From the NCBI GenBank assembly GCA_905250125.1, contig CAJNOL010000662.1:49365-113364 (forward strand): 64,000 nt of DNA. The letters are read 5' to 3'. This document shows positions 12,761 through 23,490 of this stretch, in pieces. This DNA is from Rotaria sordida. Taxonomy: Eukaryota > Rotifera > Eurotatoria > Philodinida > Philodinidae. The position numbers and the translations under genes were made by a program. The notes below the pieces were generated by a model. The model ran no database searches, had not been told where the DNA came from, and saw only the letters and a list, made by a program, of their open reading frames with translations. Position 1 is the stretch's first letter, and each line of letters starts with the position of its first letter.

Positions 12761-14323
12761 TTAATATTGTCTGGACGTATTTCTCCTAATGAAAGTACAG
12801 CATTTATAATGAGAGGATTTCTAAAGAAAAATTTCTTTTAAGAATAGTGTATATATTTTATGAGGCATTTTGCATTGAATACTTTTTTGATCACAATTGT
12901 TTGTTATTTCTGTCAAAAAAAACTGTCAAACTTGGACTATTTGGAATGCGAACAAGAACTTAATAGAGTTATTAGAGTAATGTAATTGAAATGTCAATGT
13001 TATAAGTTAATTGAATTGACTTGTCACATTTCATTGTATGAAAATAATTTAATAGAAAAATTTAGTTAAAGCTTGTCTTTTTGGTGTCTGTTTTAGACTT
13101 TACTAGTTCACACAAAACACAAAGTAATCGAAATAAAACTCAATGACCTTGGGAGAGAGCAATGTCAAATATCAGTCAGGTTGAATAATTAGTTTTCTTT
13201 ATTAATCATACAATTATCAACTGAAATTAACTCCTCTAACACACATTTAAAGACAACTAATATTGTTGCTTTATAACCACATTGTACATCAAGACCTTAG
13301 ACAAAATGTTTTTTTTTTCTGATAATCTAATATTTGAACAGGAAACTCAATCCAGTATTAAAAAATGGATGGATCCAGATCGACGAATTCAATCTCTAGG
13401 AATAAGTGAATTTCTTCGAAACTGGTTTAAGAAAATGCTGAAAATTCATCACATCCGATCAATATTTTTCGGACGAAATTAATCCGTTTGCATTCGTCTG
13501 GAAAGAAAAACTAAACTATATTTTAAAAAGTAGTTGAATATTTCTTTGTAATGAAAAACTATACCGACGAGGGAACTACTCGAGCTGTAATCCACCATTT
13601 GAACTGAAATTGAATCTGAATAACACTAGAGAAAGTCTAATGGGGTTTGTTTTCATGTGCTTTTAGAACCGAATTATCATCGATTCATTGAAATTTTGAC
13701 CAGACACATTCTCCATAGATAGATCTAATGATTATTAGAATATTCTGAAAGTTTCAATCGAAAAGAATATTTCTTTGCAAAGATTTTAAATTTTCAAGTA
13801 AACTCAATTTGTATGACAAACGATTGTTTTTTGAAAATTCAACAAAACAATCATAATTTAGCTGCAAAAACTCATGATGGCAAACTCTTTAAGTCTAATT
13901 GAGACTTCCTTGTGAATTCAATAACGACTTCAAACACTGCGTATCAATTCGAATAGTTTTCTCGTCAGCTTGAATAGTGTTCACACTGTAAAATACAAAT
14001 AAAATGTTGATGTACTAATGTACTCAACAAAGAATTTATTTTCTCATTACCATCTGAATTTATTGTTTGAAGACTTTAGAAATAAATCTTTTAATTTTAT
14101 GATTAATAGATCACACAATTTATTATGATAGTTTTAATTCAATTGTCTTCTATTCACAATACAACATCAAAACATTCAACATAACTTAAGATACTATTTC
14201 TACAATGATTAATTTATGTTCACTTTTAGTTATTTTGCAATATACAGCAGAGAAAAAAAATTTCAATGTAAACTTGTAAATAATAATATTTGATTTCTGA
14301 ACAAAAAAACAAAAAAAAAACGT
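12760..14323. other. Intergenic DNA with repeat fragments and a protein-like patch
   Basis: At 13717-13850 there is a block related to the PINCH-intron foldback at 50864-51000 (shared tagaatattctgaaagtttc). A gacgagggaac terminal-type motif lies at 13566-13576. At 13340-13482 the plus strand reads like protein (a KKWMDPDRR-IQSLGISEFL pattern) after a possible acceptor tttgaacag at about 13338, but no matching upstream exon or homolog is recognised; it may be a gene relic. Confidence 0.4.
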
Positions 14324-15507
14324 TCATATATTTGTTGTATTGTTCTTGCCAAGTTCATTAGTATTTGATCTATGTCCCATTAATTGTGTTACAGTTCCTT
14401 GTTGTCGATGAGTGAAATATTGTTGAGTAATACCTATATTAGTAGCACGATTTGATTGACGAAAAGTAATTGAAATCGAACATGGAATATATTTAAAAAA
14501 TTCTTTTCGAAATAATTTTGATGTTAAACAATGTAAATAAAAATTTAATGAATAATTTGATAATGTTATTACTTCAAGTATTGATAGTAATAAAAGACTA
14601 AAAGAAAATGATTGTTGAATATTTGAATTAGATAATATAAAACGCATTAAAGCAACAGGAAATGTTGTAAGAAAAAAGACCATTAAAGTAACAAACATAA
14701 GTATAAACATTTGTCGCTGAAGAAAACGTGCACGTCGTTGTTCATGTCGATTTAAATTTGTTTGTTGAATAGGAATAATTCGATTTCGACTAGTTTGTAC
14801 ATTTATTGTTATAGCTATAAGAAAAAACAGCATACAAATTGCTGGAATAACAGTAATTGTAAGAAGAGAAATAATTGGCCAAATTTCAGTATAAAAATAT
14901 GAATAAATTGGATAACGATTATCAGCACCACATATAGTTGTTACTCCAGGTGCTGTTTGACCAAACATTGGTGTAATAATATGAATATGTAAAATACAAT
15001 CAAAGATTAAAGCAATTATAATTGAATAAATAGCTGTTCGTGGTGTACAAAATCGTTGAGCTTTAATAGGAAATTGCGAACGTATCCAACGATCACATGA
15101 AACTAAAATAGAAAAAAAAAATGTTACCTATTTTTTTTAATTTATTAAACATTACTTAAAGTAAGCATCCAAGCACTGAAATTCGTTGAAAGATAAATCA
15201 TATAATGTCGAAATTGACATGTTTTAGGATAATTTGATTGATCAGAAATTTGAAAACCATAAATCATTAAAACATATATAGATACTAATAGATAAATTAT
15301 ATTGGATACACTTAATGCAAGAAAAAATATACCAGTACTAATATTTCTCATTGTTTTACGTAAAAATGTCATTATTTGACAAATATTACCAATAAATCCA
15401 ATAATCAAAAAAACTATATATCCATATTGAAAAATATCTGATGAAACTGAAAGATAATATAAATCTAATGGTGAAAAACTTGGATAATATGATTTTGAAG
15501 CACTCAT
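14324..15507 (-). CDS. Rhodopsin-family GPCR, divergent orphan
   Basis: 376 residues from two exons: 15507-15156 and 15102-14324, split by a 53-bp GT-AG intron that falls just before the DRY position. I chose the ATG at 15507 (MSAS); the same frame upstream opens only with a TTG. TM1 has GN (residues 40-41). A TM3 cysteine (Cys97) can pair with an ECL2 cysteine in TTICGAD. The DRY motif is DRW (121-123, in the context ISCDRWIR). ICL3 is basic (RHEQRRARF). TM7 ends NYSLNFYLHC followed by helix 8 (KLFRKEF), a weakened NPxxY. A plasma-membrane receptor role is secure from the family; the ligand is unknown. Bdelloid genomes are known for large GPCR expansions, and this sequence type fits. It is clearly not a recent duplicate of the receptor at 1.3-5.9 kb. 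Confidence 0.87.
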
Positions 15508-15701
15508 ATCAAAAATTTTGATTAAAGAAAAAAAAAATTTTACACAGCTATATAAGCATGAAAAAATCTCTATATCTGCCACTGACAAGATTGATTGTGT
15601 GCGTAATTATGTAGGTGTCCTGCCTGAAGCAAACTTTATAATTCAAATGCAGAAAAATACTCTATAATACGAGTCATATGAACATGCATTTACACCGTAA
15701 A

Positions 15702-17306
15702 GTAGGAGGCCGGATAAGGCCAAATCTTTTAAGCTGCTTCAAGACTAATTTGTTTCTATTAGGTTTAAATATGGGGTAACTCCTGATTATTTATTTCAGA
15801 TTTATTTTGAAAAAAATGACATCATCAATTTTGGTCCCTGAGGTGCCCCCCATGTATCGTCAAAAAACCAAATTTCGCTTTTCATCAATCAAAGCTAGAT
15901 ATTCCTATACATTAAGGTGTGCTGATTATAAATATCATAATAAAACCTCTAAAAACTCTCTTGTTCTCTATATAGTCTGCACCACAATCTAGGCCCTATT
16001 ATTCAATTTTGGATCTCTTGTAAAAGAATCCTTCTTCAAACTTTAGTGGAAAATGTCTTTTCTAACTCAAAATTTTGTGCTCTATACGAATCTGAACTTT
16101 TTACAGTGAAAAAAAGTTATTCACAAATGAAGAACTACGATTTCGGGGTAGAAAATGGCCGTTTTTTCTGTAAATAAGTATTTATCTCCCTACTTTGTCA
16201 TGAAAGGAGTTTAGTTGCAGCGTCAAACTTTTACCAGTGGGATGGTTTTTCACGCTCTATCGGTTGATGATATTAAAAATAAGAAAAAATTTGTGCAACA
16301 CTGTCAAAAATTAAAAATACTGAAGAATTTTGAAAAAAGCTGTGGGGGACCACAGGCATCTAGTATACATGACATCTTGAAATCAGTTAATATATAGCAC
16401 ATCTTGTAGAGCCTAATGAGTTATGAATACAGGAAAAATTCCATTGATTTTCATACTTTCTTTCGTCTCGGAGACCTATGTGAAATCTTACTGTAGCGCT
16501 ATCATCCGGAAAGCTTTGTGAAGCGAATTTTGAGTCGGAAGAAACTGTGGAGACCAATGATATTTTTCCTGCATACATAGCTCATTAGGCTCTACAAGAT
16601 GTGCTATATGTTAACCGATTTCAAGATGTCATGTATACTAGATGCCTGTGATCTCCCACAGCTTTTTAAAAATTCTTCAGTATTTTTAATTTTTGATACT
16701 GTTACACAAATTTCTTCTTATTTTTAATATCATCAATCGATAGAGCATGAAAGACTACCCTACTGGTAAAAGTTTGACGTTGCAGCTAAACTTCGTTCAT
16801 GACAAAGTAGGGAGATAAATACTTATTTACAGTAAAAATGGTCATTTTCTACCTCGAAATCGCAGTTTTTCATTTGAGAGTAACTTTTTTTCACTGTAAA
16901 AAGTTCAGATTCGTATAGAGCACAAAATTTTGAGTTAGAAAAGACATTTTCCACTAAAGTTTGAAGAAGGATTCTTTTACAAGAGACCCAAAATTGAATA
17001 ATAGGGCCTAGATTGTGGTCCAGACTATATAGAGAACAAGGGAGTTTTTAGAAGTTCTATTATGAAATTCATAATCAGCACACTTTAATGTATAGGAATA
17101 TCTAGCTTTGATTGATGAAAAGCGAATTTTTTTTTGACGATACCTGGGGGAGGGAGGAGGCACCTCAGGGATCAAAATTGATGATGTAATTTTTTTCAAA
17201 ATAAACTTAAAATAAATAATCAGGAGTTACTCCATATTTAAACCTAATAGAAACAAATTAGTCCTGAAGCAGCTTAAAAGATTTGGCCTTATCCGCCCTC
17301 CTCCTT
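15702..17306. repeat. Large foldback element, ~745-bp arms
   Basis: The left end gtaggaggccggataaggcc matches the complement of the right end (ggccttatccgccctcctcc). The arms are nearly complete mirror copies: tagcacatcttgtagagcct against aggctctacaagatgtgcta near the centre, and cacctcaggg against ccctgaggtg near the ends. The loop is about 16447-16556. The mirrored frames at 15807-15992 (+) and 17008-17199 (-) encode nearly the same peptide because they are the same sequence in both arms. It starts about 195 bp upstream of the GPCR start codon at 15507. Confidence 0.82.
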
Positions 17307-17309
17307 TAT

Positions 17310-20100
17310 TTCTTGTTTATTAAATATTTCACAATGTAATATTTTATTATTTCTTCGCTAGCAAATCCTTCTTAGCGATTGAAACTTGATTCAAACTTTG
17401 TAAAATCCGGACTTTTTTTTTCTACAGATCTATCCATCGAATTTGATTGCAAATATTGTATTACTATCTAACACTTTGATAGTACCATTTTATCGTTCTA
17501 AGTAGTAGCTTGTATTGAATAAGGATGTGAGTGTTGCAACATTTCTGTTCGTTAGTTTTATGAATAAAATAATTTATGTGACTTGTGACAACTACAAAAG
17601 TCTACTTTTGTAATCATTTTATTTGTGTAGTGCATAACTGTTAATAGGAAATTGATATAAATGAAAAATAAAAGTATTGTTTATTTAATTATGATTTTGA
17701 TGAATGTTATTCGTTGAAAAATATTCATGGAAGGAAAAATAAAAATAAAAAAATCTCTAGCAAAAGATAATTTCTTTCTAAGGATAATCAGTTGTGAGAC
17801 AAATTATCTGTCTTATTTATTTTCTGTTGTTTTTTTCTATTTTATTTTTAATTTATCATTACTTCACTCTTTGATTTAATTAAAAAACTAAGTCGGTTGT
17901 CATACATTCTTAATGTATTCAATCAATCTTATTGCGCTATTATGTATCTCAATAAACTCAGAAACATACTGATTTTGAGTAATCCTAAAAATTAGATTTT
18001 GATTTATTCATACATTTTGTATTGGTCATATGATGATTGTGTCAAATCAATAGATCATTAGTCATCATCATCATCATCCTTGATATTTATTACATAATCA
18101 TTTATTCAATTTAAAAATCAATAATTACATTGTTCATACCATTCAACAACGAATTGCAGCCAGTTCAATTTCAAGGAAAACTTTAAAATATTCTACAATA
18201 GAGTAAATCTTTTTGTTTATGCCTTTCATCATTGTTTTTCACTGCTAAGAAACTATGGGAAAAGCGTCTGATAATTATTGTTCATGATTGGTAGGAAACA
18301 ATTCATATTCAATGATCTTTGACTCCAGTTGCTAAAGTGTATAAGGGAAAGATGAGCAGCAAAACTTCAATTTAAAATTTACACTCACTACTTTCTTTGA
18401 AAACATATATGATTTTTTTCTATATTGAATAAAGCTGTTATTACATATAAGAAGATTTTAATAACATGACTTTGGGATTTGTAATTGACCAACACAAATC
18501 AAAGTCTACCACAGACATGTCTACAGGTAGGAAAAGATAATTTGCTTGCTTAAAATCAATTAAAAATCAAGGTTGATGTGTATTTCAATCTTGTTCAAAA
18601 TATTAACATTAGTTTTTATGTCAAAAACATTTAGTCAATTAATAACAATATCAAAAAAAAAAAAGAAATATTTATTATTGTGTACTGTATGATCTAAGCT
18701 AAGAAACATACTGCATATAAACAATATGTCTTCCATACAATCATCGAATTATTAATCATAATCAAAACATAAAAAATTTGAGAATTCATAATTTTTCCTA
18801 CATAAGCATAAGTGAAACTATCTCACCAATAATATTTACATATATTCAAAAAAGCTGTTAGCACAATTCCTTCGAGATTAAAATGTCAAACGCAATGTAG
18901 TTACTGTTGTTAATCAGTGTAACTTTGTTTTATTCTATCTATTTTGGGATACATTTCGCAACTATCCTTTTATTTAATCCTCCGCAAATGCAATAAGAAA
19001 GTATGTAATTTATATATTACAGTAAGGTGCTATTGATATATGATCTATGGTGCGGACAGGATTGCTAATGCTAAGCAGTATCATCAGCCATCGGTTACTC
19101 ACACAGGGAGGTTCGAACTTGAAAGTCAAGAAAACTAAATCTACTATTGAAACGAGAACGATCGATAGTATTTGAAATGGAAGCATTTCTATTAATGAGC
19201 AGCATTGAGTGCTCTGGACACACGAAATTTTTCCTAGAATAAACAACTCAAAAAATTTGTGTATAACACAGGGAATAAAAACGACATATTCAGATAGAAC
19301 TCAACAAACTTCACCGAACATATCCATTTGAAGTATAGTTTGATTTAATATTTGCATGTTTTTTAGAAATATTGTATTAGAAAATTTCGTAAATATTTGC
19401 ATTTTTCTTGAATCGAAAAATTTGTTTCGTTGAATTCTAGTGAAAAATACTCCGTTTGATGCAGAATTCAATGTTGATAACGAATATTTGATTGCTTTTG
19501 ACCTTTTTTTCCTTCATCCTAATCCAAACTCCGATTCTCCGAAACAACGACGATATTCCATAATGAACACTATTTTTAGTTGATTATTCGATGCCGTGTT
19601 ATGCTTGTTAAGAAATGATTTGATATTTTGAAAGCTTGTTAAAAACAGAATAACGTTTTGTAGAAAGTTTATTTATATATAACTTCGTTTTATACTGAAA
19701 CACTCAAATGTCAGCTCGAGCTAAAGTAAGATCAATAAAATTTTTACTGATAATACATCTAAATAACCTGTAGGAATTTGCTTTTGCCATTGATAAAAAA
19801 TAGATGTTACAATGTAAAAAAATGAAATTCCACAACTCGATATAGGAAAGTTGGTCCCCAGTCCGATTAGGACCGAGACTAACATTTTTTTTTCATTATA
19901 AATGATATCTTTTATGGTCGTATAAAAAGATCTGGCCGAAAATCATAGATTTTTCCTCAATCTAGAAACAGTGTAAAATGAAAGTAACTTGCAAATAAAT
20001 AACTACCTCGATGTTGATTTATTAAGATCTGGTCTCTTTTGTGAATAAAATTTTTAAGAGAAGGAGAGTCCACCAGAAGATCACCTTACCTTAACAGCTA
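17310..20100. other. Gene-free intergenic DNA
   Basis: No gene is supported. A (CAT)n microsatellite lies at about 18060-18078. The 78-codon minus-strand frame at 19010-19246 has no splice context, motif or domain and is left out. Confidence 0.5.
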
Positions 20101-20109
20101 TAAGCCGTC

Positions 20110-20780
20110 GAAGAAAAATTTTATTTTTTCGATTCTGTCATCTCAAATGAAAGATCTAGGCAAACCATAATCAAATCTAAAATATAAAGTCATATGATTT
20201 TGACTGTGAAAAATGCGAGCAAAAACAAGTATTCAAGGGTCTATTTTGACCATAAAAATCGCCATCTCGATGATGTATTCGGTATTTTGATATTATCTCA
20301 ACAGCGGCTTGACCGTTTGAACTGAGAAACATCTCATTTGCTAGAGAACAGTACAGACTACAAATTTATTCTATTTGAATCACTACTATATAGAGTAAAC
20401 AAAACACTATAGGTCAAAAACTTTCTAAAACTCGAAGAATCTGTCCATCAGGGATAGCGGTATTTTGAACTGTTCTTGAGTGATGCTCTATATGTTGATC
20501 ATTCAAATGAGATGATTTTGTAGTCTGTATTGTTCTCTAGCAAATCAGATGTCTCTCAATTCAAACGGTCAAGCCGCTATTGAGATAATGTCAAAATATC
20601 GAACACACCATCGAGATGGCGATTTTTATGGTCAAAATAGACTCTTTATACTTGTTTTTGCTCGCATTTTTCACTGATAAAACCAAATGATCTTATATTT
20701 TGGATTTGATTATGTTTTGCCTACATCTTTCATTTGAGATGACAGAATCGAAAAAATAAAATTTTTTTTTCGATTAGATT
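20110..20780. repeat. Foldback element, ~300-bp arms
   Basis: The left arm gattctgtcatctcaaatga (about 20140) pairs with tcatttgagatgacagaatc (about 20730). Also aaaatcgccatctcgatgat pairs with catcgagatggcgattttta, and ttgaccgtttgaactgagaa with ctcaattcaaacggtcaagc. The loop is about 20400-20480. No protein-like frame spans it. Confidence 0.75.
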
Positions 20781-21298
20781 CTTTGTGTCAAATGTCATAT
20801 TCTTACGACTCATATGTTCTAAAATTTGATAGGAAAATTCTTGAGTAACGATCATTTCAGTATTTACTATTACAATTTTGATAGTAGTTAAAATTAATCC
20901 TTCTTCTCATAAACAATAGGATTGTCAAACACATAAACATGCAGAATAGATGCAATAGTAGTGAACTAAAAAAAACCCAATCAGTCTACAAGATGTAGGA
21001 TATTAGAGGTCATACAAAATATTTCGATTTTATTGATACAACTAGAAAATGGTATCGCATTTTCCACTAGCATATGTATTATCAAGCGCGACAACAGAAC
21101 TAAAAAATTGTTTCCACTCATCACTCTCCGTAAGGCATCTGTTATGTGGTCTATTGGAGGAGTACAAATTTTTACTCTTATTTTTCAACACTTGTTTATG
21201 ATCATGTTTCAAAAAAAAAAAAGCAAACTTTTTACAATAATACATTCTTCATTTCAAATTAGATTATTTATATTTATATTCAACATCGATAAATAAAT

Positions 21299-22090
21299 TT
21301 AATAGTCTATTTAACGAATGAATCGAAAATTTTGAGATAAAATATTTGTTCATTTGTAGTTCGGTTGAAAATGTTTTCGACGAGTCAAAATATGTGAAGG
21401 TATGATCAGAATTTTATATTCTTTTCGAATATGGACTTTGAAATTTTATCTCAGTTTTTGTACGAGAGTAGTATAATAATCTTTGAAAAGTCGAAAAAAT
21501 TAGTTCGAACAGAAAATTTTTCCGCACTTTTTCTATTTTCGCGGTTGCAATTCGAAACTAAAAGTCAGAACCTTTATTGATATATCAGCTTGTGGAACAA
21601 ATGATACTCTACAAAATGTACTAGTTGAGTTTCTTTTTGTCTTTTGATAAGACACTTCAATTTTCATTTTTCTTAAACTTTCATTTTGAAAAAAAATTCG
21701 ACTTTTTGACCAAAAAGCTGCTTTACTTAGAAAGAAGCTTTTGACAAAAAGTGACAACTTAGTTCAATATTACATTTCATAAACAAGTTTCCGTTCTATA
21801 AAATGATCGATTTCGACAAATTTTAGCATCTTCAGAAAGAAACTTATAAGACTCAGCAAAAAACCTGTTGCTACATCATTCAAGCTAATTTTTAGGTCTT
21901 TCAAAGATTATCTCACTTTTCTCGAACAAAAACTGAGACAAACGATCTAAATTCATATTCAGAAAGAATACAAAATTCTGATTATAACCCACAGATTTTA
22001 ACTCGTCGAAAACACTTTCAAGCGGACTAAAAAATGAACAAATATTTTGTCTCAAAACTTTCGACTCACTCGTTATACTACTATTGTTTC
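21299..22090. repeat. Foldback element abutting the four-TM gene
   Basis: The ends are mirror copies: atagtctatttaacgaatga on the left against the complement of tcactcgttatactactatt on the right, continuing as tcgaaaattttgagataaaa and its complement. Internal landmarks include gttttcgacgagtcaaaata with its complement ttttaactcgtcgaaaacac. It ends about 23 bp past the stop codon of the four-TM gene (stop at 22113-22115), so it lies in or next to the 3' UTR of that gene. Confidence 0.7.
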
Positions 22091-22112
22091 AAAGCAAAAA
22101 AATACAAAATAT

Positions 22113-22880
22113 TTAAAACTCAACTAAATCTGAATGAAAATCTTGGTTAACAGTTTCAAAACTTTCATTTGATGAGTGATGTGGACGATGAATAATATTA
22201 ACATAATTAAAATCTTCTGAAGGTGCTAAATGTTCAGCTACACGTGCACGATATTCAAAATTTTGATGTAATGCATGTATTGATGCTTGACGATTTAATA
22301 TATCAAAACCAATATAAGCTACTTCAAGCATACTAAGTACAACATATGTAAAAAGATTTTCTACACGTACTAAACGACTTTCTTTATTACATTTTGAAAT
22401 ATTTATATGATCACGTTCATAAATAATAACCATTATAAGTGTATGTAATGATAGTGTTAATAAAACTAATAATTGTATAGCACCATACCATGTTATACCT
22501 AAATCATTTCGAATTTTTGTATTTTCCCATTTACTAAGTATAATAATAAACAAAGATAAATAACACATAACAATCGTTGATATAAATATTAAATGTATCA
22601 ATTTAAGAAAACGTAAATCATGATGTTCATATATACAATGATTTACTGTTGTAAAACAAGAATAAATTTCAGAAGATATATTATAAATAATAGGTATTTG
22701 ATTATATGTATTATAAAGATGAACTTCTGGTGATGTAACATGAAGACTATTAAAAAATAGAGCACCTGCTTCAACACAAAATAGAACAACTATAAATTTT
22801 GGATCTATAGTTTTTTGAGGAACAGTTGGAAGACTATATTGACTATGTTTTAATAACGATACTTTTCTATGATCGTCCAT
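22113..22880 (-). CDS. Orphan four-TM membrane protein
   Basis: 255 residues in one open exon; the ATG at 22880 (MDDH) is preferred because upstream codons in frame are only a poly-A-derived stretch. Four hydrophobic segments are visible: about 28-45, 92-115, 132-154 and 176-195. The first loop (about 46-91) carries paired cysteines (Cys75 and Cys82) and an NIS glycosylation site, and the second large loop has Cys164. The C-terminal tail is hydrophilic and acidic-ended. The layout resembles tetraspan junction-type proteins, but no family signature was recognised. A polypyrimidine-AG stands just upstream of the ATG (ttttttttttag at about 22890-22901), so a 5'-UTR intron is possible. No function is assigned. 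Confidence 0.68.
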   Translation of the reverse strand: MDDHRKVSLLKHSQYSLPTVPQKTIDPKFIVVLFCVEAGALFFNSLHVTSPEVHLYNTYNQIPIIYNISSEIYSCFTTVNHCIYEHHDLRFLKLIHLIFISTIVMCYLSLFIIILSKWENTKIRNDLGITWYGAIQLLVLLTLSLHTLIMVIIYERDHINISKCNKESRLVRVENLFTYVVLSMLEVAYIGFDILNRQASIHALHQNFEYRARVAEHLAPSEDFNYVNIIHRPHHSSNESFETVNQDFHSDLVEF

Positions 22881-23261
22881 TTTTGTTTCTAAAAAAAAAA
22901 ACAATTTAATTTAAATCTTTATTAAGAATTTTCTCTAGTATTATATCAACAATTTCAAAGAAAAAAAACAGTCATACACGAATAACAATAATATGTTGAA
23001 AATTCAAATTTTGAATTATTATGATATCACTCGTATCAATTCAAACAACACTGTGAAAAATAAATGAACAAGAAGATAATACTGAAGAATACACATGTTT
23101 TTCAAATACATTTCGGCATGAACTGCTGGTTAGTAGCAGACTTAATAGCACGATATCTTCTCTAGAACTTTGACTAGCTGTAACTCTGAATAGTAGATCG
23201 GCCTGATGCAGAGTTCTTGCGCTCTCCATACACATACTAACTAACCACAAGAGCAGATGTA

Positions 23262-23490
23262 TGTCACAACAGAGATAGACAAAATTGCACCGCGCCTCCC
23301 TGCGCCGCTGCTCACGCCTATGCTACACTAGTCTGAGCTTCGATGAGCGCATGCTTAGAGCATCCCGGTATTCGGTGGAGTTTGAGAAACTGATTGGTAG
23401 AGCAAAGAGAAAGAGAGATGTGGCTAGCGCCTAGGCGCGAGCAGCGGCGCGAGGAGGCGCGGTGCGATTTTGTCCATCTCTGTGTCACAA
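23262..23490. mobile_element. hAT-type MITE with perfect 8-bp target duplication
   Basis: The element is 23270-23482 (213 bp). It begins cagagatagacaaaattgca and ends tgcgattttgtccatctctg, i.e. terminal inverted repeats starting CAG. It is flanked on both sides by tgtcacaa (23262-23269 and 23483-23490), a perfect 8-bp direct repeat. An 8-bp duplication with CAG ends is the hallmark of hAT elements. The arms are strikingly GC-rich (gcaccgcgcctccctgcgcc on the left, ggcgcgaggaggcgcggtgc on the right) in an AT-rich genome. There is no transposase frame, so it is non-autonomous. The open frame on the minus strand at 23041-23250 stops just short of it and is not a gene. Confidence 0.85.

Noticed and set aside
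14324..14968. Stand-alone 214-residue protein
   Set aside because: It is the TM5-TM7 part of the second GPCR; the frame continues upstream to the acceptor at 15103.
15807..17199. Two similar small ORFs on opposite strands
   Set aside because: They are the same sequence in the two arms of the foldback 15702-17306; no start context, splice sites or domain.
19010..19246. 78-codon minus-strand ORF
   Set aside because: Hydrophobic by chance; no signal sequence pattern, splice context or neighbour exon.
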